This document shows, piece after piece, positions 43,372 through 55,867 of a DNA stretch of 64,000 bases. A model generated the notes under the pieces. That model saw only the letters and a list, made by a program, of their open reading frames with translations, ran no database searches and was not told where the DNA came from. This stretch comes from Euphorbia lathyris (taxonomy: Eukaryota > Streptophyta > Magnoliopsida > Malpighiales > Euphorbiaceae). The stretch lies in NCBI RefSeq assembly GCF_963576675.1, contig NC_088916.1, positions 20,869,501 through 20,933,500 on the forward strand. Direction: 5' to 3'. Both the position numbers and the translations under genes were made by a program. Numbering within the stretch: the first letter of the stretch is position 1; the number at the start of each line of letters is the position of its first letter.

Positions 43372-43934
43372 AACCATGTAAATAAACTCGTTTTGGGAAA
43401 AATAAGTTAGTGTAGAATAAACACACAGCGTGACATGTAAATGAAGTTGTAAATAAATCACTTCTTTCTCCCCATTCTCTATGTATGTATAACATAAATG
43501 GGTGATTCTTTACTAGTATGGCTTTCCAATAATATATGCTCAAAACGGTTTCTGAAAAAAGAAAGAAAAGGGTTTCAAATGAATTTTATAAAGAAGTATA
43601 CGATTAGTCCGTTATCGCCTAACATGCTGAGTAGGAGGCCGGTGGTTCATAACCGGGCGATGTCGGGGTGCCTAGTAGCCTTTCTCCGGAAAGGAGCTAG
43701 CCTTCTCGGCTCGTACCTAAGTTTCCCAAACCCACACCGGTCTCCCGCAAGGGATCGGTGTTCATTTTCCCATTCGTGGGTGGTGACTCTTCCATATCTC
43801 CGAGCTCCGGTCCTGCCGAGCAGCTTGATTCCACGATTGGTTGCTTTCGGCGCCAATCACCGCTTACGTCGCCATGAGGTTGTCCACCCCCCGGTCTGCA
43901 CGGGAGATTAGGCCGCGGCACCTCTTCTAACAAG

Positions 43935-43952
43935 TGGCGACTCTGTTGGGGA
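43935..43952 (+). promoter_or_regulatory. Primer-binding site of element E
   Basis: TGGCGACTCTGTTGGGGA lies two bases after the LTR end. Ogre/Tat-type elements carry a very similar TGGCGACTC...GGGGA site, usually assigned to a tRNA-Arg primer. Confidence 0.82.
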
Positions 43953-46012
43953 AGCGAGAAATTTGATTCCGGAAGGCGTGTATTAAGCCCTTAACGGGGA
44001 CGGATCGTTTTACTTCTTTTCGTATGCATTCATGTGCATTATTGCAAACCCTTTGGGTAATTTCCGTGAAACCTCTAGCGAGAGTCCATTCGTCGCTCGA
44101 AAGAGGCTAGCGTAAGTTACCCCTTACAGTAAGGCGCCAGAGGGTCCCCATCCATTCGTTAGGGGCGAATCTGTGCGGTCCTGTGAGGTCCCGCGGTCAG
44201 CCGTGTCAGCATATAGTAGCCTTAGAAGTTTCCATAGGATTACCTGTTACTATTTTTGATGTGATAAATGAATCAATTCGTGTTTTCAAACCGCCACGAT
44301 ACGTGTCTAATCCTAAAGTAGGTAAAGAAAATGAGACGATGTGTTAATATATACTCGTGAATCGACATACTAATTACCCTAAAACGTCGAAACAATTTGA
44401 ACTAAAGACGACTTAGTCATCTCATATGAATGAACATGTGCGACCCGCCTTGTCCCTTTCGGTGTCCCGACGAAGGCACATGTTCAGGAAATGTGTTATG
44501 ACGTAAGCACGTATTAGTATGAATCGGTTCGGTGTTAAGGATAGTTACATCTCGATACAAAAGACTATATTAACAGTAGCCGTTATTCACATTCTTTAAA
44601 TAAGTTAGGATAAAACGAGATCATGACGAAACGAAAATGAAAAACATTTCTGTTTCGAACGACCCTGTCGTAACGTGAAAAGTTTCGCACGAGTAGCCCG
44701 TCCCTTCCGAATCAAAGACGAGCTTTTACGTTATGCCTCGTGTCGTTCTTAAGAGAAATGGATGTGTCCGTAAAGGTGACTAAGAAAATAAAAGAAAAGA
44801 AAAATAAACTAATCGACCAAAATCATTCCGAGACTACGATATATATCAATCCCGAGGGTAGTTAAAGAAAATAAACCAATGTCGTTGAATACATGCCTCG
44901 AACGAGTGTATACCCCGTTTAAAATCTTGAAGCCGAATTAAGCCAAACCATATAATTGCGCCATATGGACGAGACTGCGGGTTTTGACTAACGACTCGAT
45001 CATTTCAACCGTTACCAAAACTGCAAGAAATATGGCCCGATATACGTGTTTGCTTAATTCGCGCCTAAAGGAAAGAGAACGGTGATATCCTCGTCTCGAA
45101 TAAACATGCGATTCAACGAAACATTGATTTTCTATAACCACACTAAGGTGATATATCCCGTAGATCGGAAAGAATAAGAGATTGTTGTTAGCCGAAAGAT
45201 TACCGTGCGCTCAAATAAGACTCACCGTCTTTTCGTGTAGCAAAATGAGCAAACGAATCCTCGACGCTAAGAACAAACACGTTACGCGATGAGTCTGTTC
45301 CCTAAAATAAAATCCAAAAGTGATTCCATCACTAAATAAACGCATGGTTACGTCTCTCGATAGATCCAAAAAGATCCCGTTGTAATCCAAAAATCGAGAC
45401 ACGAATCCACGTGAATAAAAAGGGAACGAGTCATTTGCAATAACAAACGATTGGAATAGAAGAATAACTCGTACCACGTTTAAAAACTGAGATGCGCTCA
45501 AAAGGAGTCAAAACCCGAATTAATGCGTCTCGCGAAAGGACAAAAGACGAGTTATTCTGAAAGGACAATCCGACTTGGTCGATTTCTTAGTCACTGAACG
45601 TGGTACATCAAAACGAACTGTATTGTCTGATGAGTGATTTATTTTTCCGCAATAATCGACGGTATCACGCGTCCTCTGGACCATGATGTGAGCCCATACC
45701 AAAATCCTAGGAAAGAGACTTGGACCAGCGAGTGTGTGGAGGAATAAGGATGGAAGAGAGATGATGTGATGATTGTGATTATTATCTAACGTTTTCTTAT
45801 TGCAATCTAATTACGCGTTATGTACGATTTTCGCTAACTAGTTTGTTCGTATGGATTTCTATCTGTTTGTACATCAATCGAGTCAGATTTAAGTCATAAT
45901 GCATCCTATGCTTAACAAATCATTGCAGTCGTACCATATAGAGCGTTGCATGCTGACCAAATTGTGTGCAGCTATATTAGGTTTCATAGACTTAGGACAT
46001 ATTTATTAGGAA
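43953..46012 (+). other. Leader region of element E without recognisable genes
   Basis: These two kilobases of mixed composition follow the primer site. Minus-strand open frames at 44938-45702 show no family motif that I trust. Nothing else is recognisable. Confidence 0.5.
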
Positions 46013-49000
46013 TGTGAGAAAGAGTCGACCCCAACGTCGCGTGTCATTCTGGAGGCATACTAGTTATGTCGTGACGTATCCTATACGTCTTTGCCTTGTC
46101 ATACCTAAGTGCTGGGATGCATCCTATGCGTCCTTGGCACGTCTCGTGCATCTTCACCGTGTCGTTTGTATGCTAGCTAGGAGGCATGTCCATTATGTTG
46201 TGACGTATCCCATCCGTCTTTGCCTTAGCATACTGTAGGTATGGTAGCTTACCTCGTACATTTCTCTCGTATCCCAAGCACTAGTCAGAAGGTACAACCC
46301 TTATGTCATGGCGTATCCCATACGCCTTTATTTTGGCATACCCCGTATGTCACGACACCTCCAATACGTCCTTACCCTGTCAAGAGGCGTACCATTCTCT
46401 GGTGGCGTGCCCACTATATCCTTGCTGCGTCGTGTCATCACGTGTCCACCCGTCATGAGTCCCACCTGTCATGGGGTGATGTATTCCTTGCATCTTTACT
46501 TTGTCATACTCCATGAGACGTAACGCACCCCATGCATCTTCCATTAATCATTCAGACACCGACCAAGAGGCGTACCTGTTATGTCGTGACATATCCCATA
46601 TGTCTTTTCCGTGTTGTGCCTCGTATATTATGACCCATTCCTTGTGTCTCTACCATGTCATTACACACCGGTCAGAAGGTGTACTATATGTGTCATAACG
46701 CATCCTGTACATCTTCGCCTCATTCCTTGCGCCAAGCGAGGGGCATGAGTTGCATGCCCCATATGTCAGGGCATGTCAGGTGCTTGTTCACCATGCTATG
46801 TACGTTAGATGAAAGGCATACCATTTGGGCCGTGACGTATCCCATATGTCCTTACCTCGTCCCATCTTCCATATCGTGAAGTGTCCCAGGCGTCTCCATC
46901 ACGTCAGCTATAGACCAGTCAAGACATGTACTCGATGCACCACCGTGCATCGCGTACGTCCGGGTATTGCCAAGGTCGTACGTCGCGATAGGTTGCACAT
47001 GCGTCTTCCATATCAGATACGCTAGTCTAGAGCCATACCCCGTATATCATGATTTGAGTTCTTGCCTTGCGAAGTGCCTGACAGAAGATGTACCCCATAC
47101 ATCACAATGTATCTCGCGTCTTTACCATGTCTCGCATGCCCGTCAAAAGGTCTACCCCGCATGTTGTGATGTGTCTCATATATTAGTCCAGAGGAGCACC
47201 TTTAGACCTTGAGGTATTCCCAACGTCTTTATCATGTTATACTTTGTGTGGGATATGCCGCGCACATCTTTGTCGTCCTCTTTATACCATTAGGGGGTAT
47301 GCCATGTGTATCGTGGCATATAACATGCATCTTTTCCACCGTGTTTAAGTTATCCGGAGACATGTCCCATGTGTCACGACGTACTCCGCCTCCCTCTATC
47401 ATGGTTAGGAATACTATTCGTTAGATATGCATCCTTGCTAGATCCAAACTGCTTGGTGGTCGTACCTCGTTTGTCATAACATTCGCATCGTGGGGCAAAT
47501 TCTGTTCACTTTTCGCATGGTCGACTCGAGATGTACTATGTGTGTCGCCACATCGCCGATAACTTATCGATAGTTCAAAAAAAGAAACATTGTCATAGCA
47601 TCGGTTCCTCCCGAGACTCAAATTAACCATTCGTCACATGTCTCATACACGTCCTACTTATGTCTCAAGACATACCATGTATGTCGCTACGCCTTAGCCA
47701 ACACATCTCAAGATTATGACTGGTACCTTGATCTCAAATAGAACCATAATCTCACGGGTCGTCGTCACCTCCCTTTCGTATCTCAAGACATACCCACGGA
47801 TGTCGCCACACTATACACAATGACTAAGTGATTCCAAATTACGTTGTTGTATTATCCATGCCCCTCACCTCGTAGGTTGCCATCATGACCTTCGCACGCT
47901 AAGACATGCCACGTGTGTCGATGCGCCGTGCACCAATACTCCAAAGTTACGTGGTTGTAAGATCGAAACCTTAGGGTCGGGTGAACTGTTTCACACGAAT
48001 CTCGTTTACCTGTCGTCATTCGCATCTGGGGAGGTAGTCCATACGTCGCACCTCCGTATTTCAAAATTATGGGCAATACCCTGAGCTTCGAAACGAACCC
48101 TTGACTGGTATGTTGTCCACGCTTCCCATTTGTACCTTTAGGTGCGCCATGTGGGTCATCATAATTACGCCATCCCACTGTCCGGACCCCAGGTTCGCAT
48201 TGACCCTCTGACGCACGCTTCACACGAAGTCATGGTGTCACATCCGCGTTTTAACTGGCACCTTATATGTCACCTCGTCACATCTAATAAATCCATTGCA
48301 CTAACCTCTTAGCTAGTAGGTCATCCTCATGCCCCATTGGTACTCTCGGCCGTACCTTGTATATCGACACGTCATTGTACTAAAGTAACCCGCGCATCCT
48401 TAGCCTTCTTGAGACACGCTGTCGCATCTTCAAAAATGGGCAAATCGATATGAGACATACCAGGTGTATCATCATATATCGTAACACGTCAGTATTCCAA
48501 ACATGTGACACTAGTCCTTCGAACACGTATCAGCTTTCGGTGCATATCCCGTATGTCACCGCTTGTGCCTTAGTCATACGTTGGGCCTTGTCAAAATGTG
48601 CCCCACATGTCGTCTTATCATTGACAATATTTGTAGCCCACGAATATGTCATTAGGCTATCCAATTCTGGACCGACCTTTGACGCGTGTTCTGTATGTCA
48701 TCCCTCGCACCTTACTCACATATCAAAGACTGAGTCGTTTATACCATCCAGTCAGGGTTAAGCTTGTGGCACACACCCATATACGCGGTTCGGTACGTCC
48801 TGTTCGCATGTCAAATGTCGAGTCACTCATGTCATTGAGTTCCAGTCGAATCTGGGGCAAGTTCATATATGTCATCACGTGCATCTTGCTTACACCCCCA
48901 ATGTCGAGTCATTTGTATCGACAAGTTCAAGTTGAACTTTTGGCCCGTACCTGTCATATAGAGTGATTCATGTCATCAAGTCCAAGTCACACCCTTAGGC

Positions 49001-50780
49001 ACGTACCCTATGGGCCGTCTCGAGCATCCCGCTCATACCTTGACGCACTGAGTCGTTCATGTCGTGAGGTTCCTGTCAAACTCTTGACGTACGCCCTGTA
49101 AATTGTCACTCATATCTTGAGTATGCCTCAAACAGCGGTTTGTTTATGTTGTCAAATCCTCGACACGCTCCCCTTACACCCTTGGTATTATTGTCTATGT
49201 GCCCCAAACTCCGAATTGCCTTATTTACGAGTCTGAGACATATGCCCTATGTGTCCTTATTTGGGTCTCGCTCATATCAGTAGTATCAAGTTGTTTATAC
49301 CGCGGCTAAGTCCAACATTTGGCACTTACCTCGAAGGTCTTGGTTTGCGTCCTCGTTGCTCTTCGAGTTGTTCATAGTAATAGGTTCCAGTCATCTCAAA
49401 TATCGGTGATGAACCCAATCCGTCGTAAATATCCACATAAGATCTTTAGGGATTCTCATAAAACATATCGTCATCAGGTTCGCGCTATGAAACAAATTGA
49501 CCTTCGACACGTACCAGGTAAGTCGTCGTTTCTGTCTCGTTGATACCTCGATCGGATTAGGACACTTCTCATTCTACCAGACGCACCGATGTCCGCAAAT
49601 TCATTGAGGTATTTGGGGTCTCTAGCTTAAGTTAATCCTTGAACCGCACCCTGCGTGTCGGTATCGTGTCTAGCTGACACTTCCAATGTTGTTAGAAGGT
49701 ACCTCTTGAGTCATCTCTGTGCTTCATCCACACCCAAAGTTGGTCAGATAATACGTGTGTAGTATGCGTACCCTATTCGTGTCTCGTACCTAGCATGTTG
49801 GATTTCCCCCACTATGGTCGAAATCCCAAAATCAAGCCATCATATCGTTCGTAAGTTGCGTATAAGTAAATCGTGGGGGCACATCAAGTGGGACTCCCAT
49901 CCTGCCGTTTGGCTACCTCTAAGGCATACAACGTACGTCACCGTATTCCCTAAATGCACCATGTCTCAAACCACTCTGCCCAGGCACTAGTGAGTCGAGT
50001 AGGAGTTAATAATTGGCACATACCTCGTATGTTGACATATGCATCCTATTCGAACCTCGAGTATCAGGTATTCCGTGTGCATTATCCCGTCAAATAATAC
50101 CCATCATCGTAATAGTTGCTTTCCAGGAGAAGCTGACAATCGGCGCACATCACGTATGTCACTCGAGTCTCCCATATGCCTTAACCTATTTAGGGCATGT
50201 CCCGTGCGTCACCACTTTCTGCATAACACACCAAGGTTCCGTTGGTACGTCTACGTATTAGTGTCTTGGGTTTAAACTAACCATCGACCCACACCCCATA
50301 TGCGGTGGTCTCGTCCCGTTTGCTTCTAGTTTAGGACACACCCTCTATGCCGGCCTGTTTCAGGAAACTTGTGTTTCCCAGAAAGACGTTTCCCTGTTAT
50401 CAGTATCAATACCAAGTAAACTATGGACAAGTGCCCCGCATGTCTCCGTCACGGTCTATTGGAGTCTCGGACATACCATGAGCGTCACATCAGTCCATGT
50501 AACACCGTGTATCTTCGAAGTACGTCATTGCTACCAATGATGGCAATCCCTCATATACACCTCATGCATGGTCGCTTAGGTTGTTCTTTTTAGATCGTGA
50601 GTCGTATCAATGTACCAAGTATGTCATTCCCACCACTCAGGTCGCTACCCCTCCAATGTATCTACACGTCACGGATATCATCGGGGTACACTCTCATTTA
50701 CCTAGCGTCCTAGGGAATTCTACTTATCATGAGGGTCGTCTCAATCTCACAAGTGTCAGTCGTGTCAAGCGTCATTCAAC
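46013..50780 (+). repeat. Highly diverged tandem-repeat region of element E
   Basis: About 4.8 kb are built from degenerate units. In the first half the recurring core is TATGTCGTGACGTATCCCAT plus ACGTCTTTGCC, seen for example near 46063, 46192, 46301, 46580, 46688 and 46829, at spacings of about 110-130 bases or multiples. In the second half a related unit with GAGTCGTTCATGTC recurs near 48730, 48823, 48905, 48961 and 49050. Many short frames are open in all phases, but no protein family is visible. Confidence 0.6.
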
Positions 50781-51088
50781 ATTGTACATCTTATAAAGCA
50801 TTGCAAGGTAAACTTGTAGGGTTCGTGCTAATGTGTGTATAACAGTTGAAATGGTTTCAGGCATCGGCACTTCCAAACAGGTAAGTTAGCACAAACGATC
50901 AAAGTACTGCCGACGGCTCTGGTAAAAAAAAAGAGAAAAAAAAAGGGTTTAGCTCTAGTCAAATCATGTTTATGTTGTGAGAAATAAAGCGCAGACCACG
51001 AATCATGCATAAATCATACATCCATCTATAGGAGGCACAAATAGATAGCTTTAGCATTCGCATCGCACGTGCATCATCAAAATTCATA

Positions 51089-51898
51089 ATGCCTAAAAAG
51101 CTCCAATCACCGATCCTTTCTCTTTCCTTGTTAGAAACCCAACTCATGGCCCAGTCCAGCAATTCAAACCACAATCTTGAGAGCCGTGTGCAAGGGGCTT
51201 TAGCCAAATACATCTTTTCTGATGAGTTCAAACGTGTTCTTAATGATCCGGAGAATACTAAGCATAAGGGGGTTGAAAATTCCCAAGAGATGATAGGAGA
51301 TTTCAATCTCAGAGCAGAAATCGAGCGAGTTCTTCCCGATATCCTTGCTTCAGATGAATTCAAGATAGAGCTGAAAAGGTTGGTCAGGGAGGTCCTAAGC
51401 GAGTCACTGGTTGCGGAGATCCCGAAAGCCGTTGTGGAGAAACCTATTTTCCAGCTCGCGTCACAAGTTAATCCACAAACATTCACTCCACCAAGGGTAG
51501 TCTCACACCATATTTCATGAACACAACAAGATCCACATCATTGGGGAAATGGGATTACCAGGGTTGTTCGCCCTCCGTCGCCCACTCAGTATAGAAGGGA
51601 GGAAAGGGAATTCTCCACTTTCACCCAACCCTTGTTTGAAGTGTTGGAGGGTCTACGAATGCGTGACATACTTCACCCTCTACCATCCATGGGAGGTCAA
51701 ACCACTGAATTAGTCAAACGCGGGGGCTACTGGCACTTCCACCAGAAATATGCTCACGAAACAAACACTTGCACGAGGTTGAAGCATGAAATCCAAGATC
51801 TCATCGAAGCTGGAAAGATAAGTGATCCAGATCTTTCTCAACAGATGAAGCCTTCGACTTGTTCCTTGAATGGCGAAGTCTACAACGGATCAGGATAA
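51089..51898 (+). pseudogene. gag-like ORF of Tat/Ogre-type element E
   Basis: One frame of 270 codons is interrupted only by TGA at 51518-51520. An internal ATG at 51146 (MAQSSNSN) may be the start. A duplicated motif (FSDEFKRVL, later SDEFKIELKRL) lies in the first half. The C-terminal part, HFHQKYAHETNTCTRLKHE then IQDLIEAGKI, is the finger-like module found in Tat-lineage gag proteins (C-x-x-H-x4-H-x4-C then LK-x-x-IQDLI), with the first cysteine replaced. The capsid domain proper and all of pol are missing. It may be a remnant or a reduced packaging protein. Confidence 0.6.
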
Positions 51899-53639
51899 TC
51901 TAAGGAAGAAGTTCCCAAGATTGAAGACACTTATGAAGTAGGAGAATCTGAAGCTTCTTGAAGTAGCATGAGAGAGAGGAGTGCACTTGTAGTCTTTATC
52001 TTTGTCTTTTATTTTATCTTCTATTCCACAAGATGTTATTAACCTCCTTTTGGATTCAATGAAATTTCATTTCCGCAAATTTATCCTAAACATACGTACT
52101 TACATTTAATATCTACTCAATTGAGATATTCCCGCTTCTATCATGGCACGGACGTAAGCTCTAGAATATACTTATCGCTCAGTACTTAACCACTGAAGAG
52201 AGAAAATTAAGAGAGTAAAAAAAAAGCAAAATAAATCATGAGAAACGATTCCCTGACTCTACGATGATAAGTCGGGCATAGACCCATCAAACGAAGGGTT
52301 CTCACCGGCTTTTGCCAGAAAGAAGATTGAGCGACAATCAACAAAGTCCAAAAGAGAGAAAAAGAAAAGAAAATATGGAGCAAGCAACATGCCCTCAGAG
52401 CCATACTTGCACTGAGGCACCGATAAAGATTTCTCCCCCCAAAGGGGGACGCAAGTACAGGAGTGCGCCATTCAGAACGAGGCGGGGGCAACTAACCTAT
52501 CAGCGATAAAGTATTTTGTGCCAGGATCAACGAAAGGGTTTAGACCTGTGATGACTCAAAGTTAAACAAAGAAAGAAGAAAAAAGGAAAAATGATGCTAA
52601 AAAGGCCCAGAGGCAAAGTCAAGTCAATCGGAAGTAAAAGAAAATAAATCAAAAGCTGACGTGATTAGCCAAGAGGCATCAAGGTGGCAAGAGCGGTTGA
52701 CATTGTCCAACAAATGTGTAATCAAATGTACGAGAGAAGTTCACTGTAACGAAGAAAGATCAAATGCGTAGTCAAGTGAAGCCGAAGGCGGCGACAAAGT
52801 TCAGAACTTTAATCAATCTCGAGGGAACCGAAGGATCCTTCTCATGAAAATTAAAAAAAAAAAAAAAAAGAAAGAAAGAAAGAAAATCCCGATAGGTTGA
52901 AAATCCGTAAAGGGCGGCCTATGCAACAATAAGGGACACCCCAATAAGTGAAAACCCCACGGGACGCTTGTTTGAAAATTCCGGGGTAAAAGGAGAGAGT
53001 TAAAATAACTGAAGTGTGAAAACCCGAAAGGGCATGCTTTGGTGACAGTGGTTAATAAACCGAGCAGTAAACAATTCAATGTATCTTTGTCAGGTGCTTT
53101 ATTTAAGCTAGACGGTTGCATTTCTAATGACAACACCCGCATCAATAGACACCCCATCTCGACTGAAATCACCCCAACACCCATAAACCGATCCAAAATC
53201 TATAAAAAAAAGAAAAACTAAAAAAAAAAGACTATTCCTCTCTCTCATGCTCCATGAAGTCTGGTTCCTCTGCTCCTATGTGGTCCTCTCAAGGGTCAAA
53301 TTTCGACCAAAGCGTCTCTCCTCCATAGCTACTCCCAACGGCAGTATCCCTAGTTTGGCGCACATGAAATCTCACCTCGAGTTGGCAGGGGCATACGCCC
53401 GCATCAACTTCTAACCTACACCAAGACGGTAACTTTAATCGGGGGGCACGGCCCTACAATCAGATCAACGTCCATCTCACTCCGGAAGCTTCTCCATTAA
53501 CGAAGGCATCGGGCATGAACTCATCGTCAAATGATTAGCATAGAAATGGCCCGTGAATATAAACCCCTTGTGCTATCCGGTATCATTCACAATCAAGAAA
53601 GAAAGAAAAGGAGAAGAAAAATTGAACAAAAAGGTTGGA
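51899..53639 (+). other. Non-coding 3' region of element E, proximal part
   Basis: The purine-rich sequence is AAAGAAAG-rich near 52850. Hairpin phrases of the type GAAAACCC-n-GGG occur near 52895, 52949 and 53015. No gene is recognised; the open frames at 52207-52509 and 52813-53221 lack family motifs. Confidence 0.5.
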
Positions 53640-53845
53640 TTGAAAACCTCAAAAGAGGTGATCCAAGCAAAATGAGAGATAGAGAAAATCAGTGAGATAT
53701 AGAAAAGATGAATTGAAAACCCCTAGGGGCAGTTCATGCAAAAGGAGAGATAGAGAATATCGAAGAGATCCCATTGAGTTGAAAACCCGAAAAGGGCAGC
53801 TCAGGCAAAAATTAGGGAGAAAATGAATACGTCAAACTCTGGTTA
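53640..53845 (+). repeat. Three-copy minisatellite with a hairpin in each unit
   Basis: Units begin TTGAAAACC at 53640, 53713 and 53779 (spacings 73 and 66). Each then has a short stem, ACCTC-AAAA-GAGGT, CCCC-TA-GGGG or CCC-GAAAA-GGG, followed by CA-GCAAAA and AGAGAGATAGAGAA-like sequence. The stems differ but stay complementary. Confidence 0.7.
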
Positions 53846-53860
53846 AAAGCGAGAGCCCCT

Positions 53861-54566
53861 TTGACACGAGCTCATCAAGACCAAATCCTCATCCTTACAA
53901 CCCTTGGTTTCAAACTTAACCTCGCCCTCATCCTCGCACTCCTTGGGGACGGCCCGAACCATCATTTCTCGATCTGAAGTTACGAAAATCCTCCAAGCCT
54001 ATGAAAAAGGGAATCCATCCGAGTATCTCATCCACATGTACATAGTTTGCATTCCCACATGTCCATACATCCATATAAAGCAAAGCACATAGGCCACACG
54101 TGCGCACATTCGAACACACGCACGGTAACCTGCATACGCACATATAAGTGTTTACATGCATCCATAGATTAGGCTACATCCACCCATCTCTATGCATCGC
54201 CACATACCTTTCCTTGACACAAGCTCATCAAAACCAAATTCCCGTCCTTATAACCCTTGGTTTCAAACTTATCCTCACCCTCGTCCTTGCACACCTTGGG
54301 GATGGCCCGAAGCATCATTTATCGATCTAAAGCTACCGAAATCCTCCAGCCTATGAAAAGGGAATCCATTCGACCATCTCATCCACACATACATAGTTTG
54401 CATACACACATGTCCATACATCCGCATAAAGCAAAACACATAAGCCACACTTATGCACATTCAAACACACGCACAGTCACCTGCACACACACACATAGGT
54501 GTTTACATGCATCCATAGACTAGGCTACATTCACCCATCTATATGCATCACTACACGCCTGCAGTC
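53861..54566 (+). repeat. 353-bp tandem duplication
   Basis: TTGACACGAGCTCATCAAGA at 53861 recurs with few changes at 54214, and the two copies align to their ends. Both contain a CA-rich stretch of ACACACGCAC type. The array at 54567 begins directly after. Confidence 0.85.
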
Positions 54567-55700
54567 GATTTAGAGACTAGGACCGCTAGAAAGAGCCTTT
54601 TTACCTGCGGTCGATTTAGAGACCAGGGTTGCTATTGAGCCATTTTGCCTGCGGTCGATTTAGAGACCAGGGTTGCTTTTGAGCCATCTTGCCTGCGGTC
54701 GATTTAGAGACCAGGGTTGCTTTTGAGCCATTTTACCCGCGGTCGTGGACCAGGGTTGCTTTTGAGCCATTTTGCCTGCGGTCGATTTAGAGACCAGGGT
54801 TGCTTTTGAGCCATTTTACCCGCGGTCGTGGACCAGGGTTGCTTTTGAGCCATTTTACCCGCGGTCGTGGACCAGGGTTGCTTTTGAGCCATCTTGCCTG
54901 CGGTCGATTTAGAGACCAGGGTTGCTTTTGAGCCATTTTACCCGCGGTCGTGGACCAGGGTTGCTTTTGAGCCATTTTACCCGCGGTCGTGGACCAGGGT
55001 TGCTTTTGAGCCATTTTGCCTGCGGTCGATTTAGAGACCAGGGTTGCTTTTGAGCCATTTTACCCGCGGTCGTGGACCAGGGTTACTTTTGAGCCATTTT
55101 ACCCGCGGTCGTGGACCAGGGTTGCTTTTGAGCCATCTTGCCTGCGGTCGATTTAGAGACCAGGGTTGCTTTTGAGCCATTTTACCCGCGGTCGTGGACC
55201 AGGGTTGCTTTTGAGCCATTTTACCCGCGGTCGTGGACCAGGGTTGCTTTTGAGCCATTTTTCCTGCGGTCGATTTAGAGACCAGGGTTGCTTTTGAGCC
55301 ATTTTACCCGCGGTCGTGGACCAGGGTTGCTTTTGAGCCATTTTGCCTACGGTCGATTTAGAGACCAGGGTTGCTTTTGAGCCATTTTACCCGCGGTCGT
55401 GGACCAGGGTTGCTTTTGAGTCATTTTACCCGCGGTCGTGGACCAGGGTTGCTTTTGAGCCATTTTACCCACGGTCGTAGACCAGGGTTGCTTTTGAGCC
55501 ATTTTACCCGCGGTCGTGGACCAAGGTTGCTTTTGAGCCATTTTTACCCGCGGTCGATTTAGAGATCGGGGTTGCTTTTGAGCCCTTTTACCTACGGTCG
55601 ATTGAGAGACCAGGGTTGCTATTGAGCCGCTTTACTTGCAGTTGATTTAGAGACTAGGTTCCCAGAAAGAGCGTCCGTCCGCGGTCGATTTAGAGGCAAG
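54567..55700 (+). repeat. Satellite-like array of 44- and 39-bp monomers with 122-bp higher-order units
   Basis: Monomer A (44 bp) contains GCGGTCGATTTAGAGACC and monomer B (39 bp) contains GCGGTCGTGGACC. Both end AGGGTTGCTTTTGAGCCATT plus TT. By eye there are about 13 A-type and 14 B-type copies. Between 54774 and 55261 four exact A-B-B units of 122 bp follow each other, and the base pattern before A alternates (CATTTT, CATCTT), giving a 244-bp period. Minus-strand open frames repeating AQKQPWSTTAGK are translations of the array, not genes. The array lies near the 3' LTR, as is common in Tat/Ogre elements. Confidence 0.92.
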
Positions 55701-55849
55701 GACAGATCGAAGATGAGGAAGGAACTTGCGACATGGAGGTCAGGTATGCTCCCTCCTACTCTTTACGTGTCTTTTACTTTTATATGTTTTACATTGCATG
55801 TGTTACGTTAGCAAAAAACGTTTTCAAAACACACACATCACTGTCAAAA

Positions 55850-55867
55850 TAGAAAAGTAGGGGCAAC
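55850..55867 (+). other. Polypurine tract of element E
   Basis: GAAAAGTAGGGGCAAC precedes TGTAGACACCGAG. This GGGG-CAAC-TGT junction is the form seen in Tat-type elements. Confidence 0.7.

Larger units (their letters stand above)
40988..43932 (+). repeat. 5' LTR of element E
   Basis: It has a GC-rich U3 (about 41120-41600) with nested palindromes and a TATA box, then a long AT-rich transcribed part. This part holds a pair of diverged roughly 130-bp repeats (41975-42180), a perfect 12-bp hairpin (42261-42287) and three stem-loops (43111-43371). It ends in a moderately GC-rich stretch. GC-rich open frames on both strands at 40934-41641 are artefacts of composition. Confidence 0.85.

Noticed and set aside
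45520..45702. Minus-strand frame with a KSDCPFRI-like phrase resembling FAR1/MULE DNA-binding regions
   Set aside because: The match is a few residues only, without the rest of the domain or any inverted repeats nearby; chance is more likely.
54704..55562. Repeated peptide-like open frames (AQKQPWSTTAGK on the minus strand, LLSHFTRGRGPG on the plus strand)
   Set aside because: They are translations of the 44/39-bp tandem array. The 122-bp unit is not a multiple of three, so no frame is maintained, and both strands are open equally.
54567..55700. Regularly spaced repeats considered as a CRISPR array
   Set aside because: There are no unique spacers, the monomers abut directly, and the setting is a plant retrotransposon.
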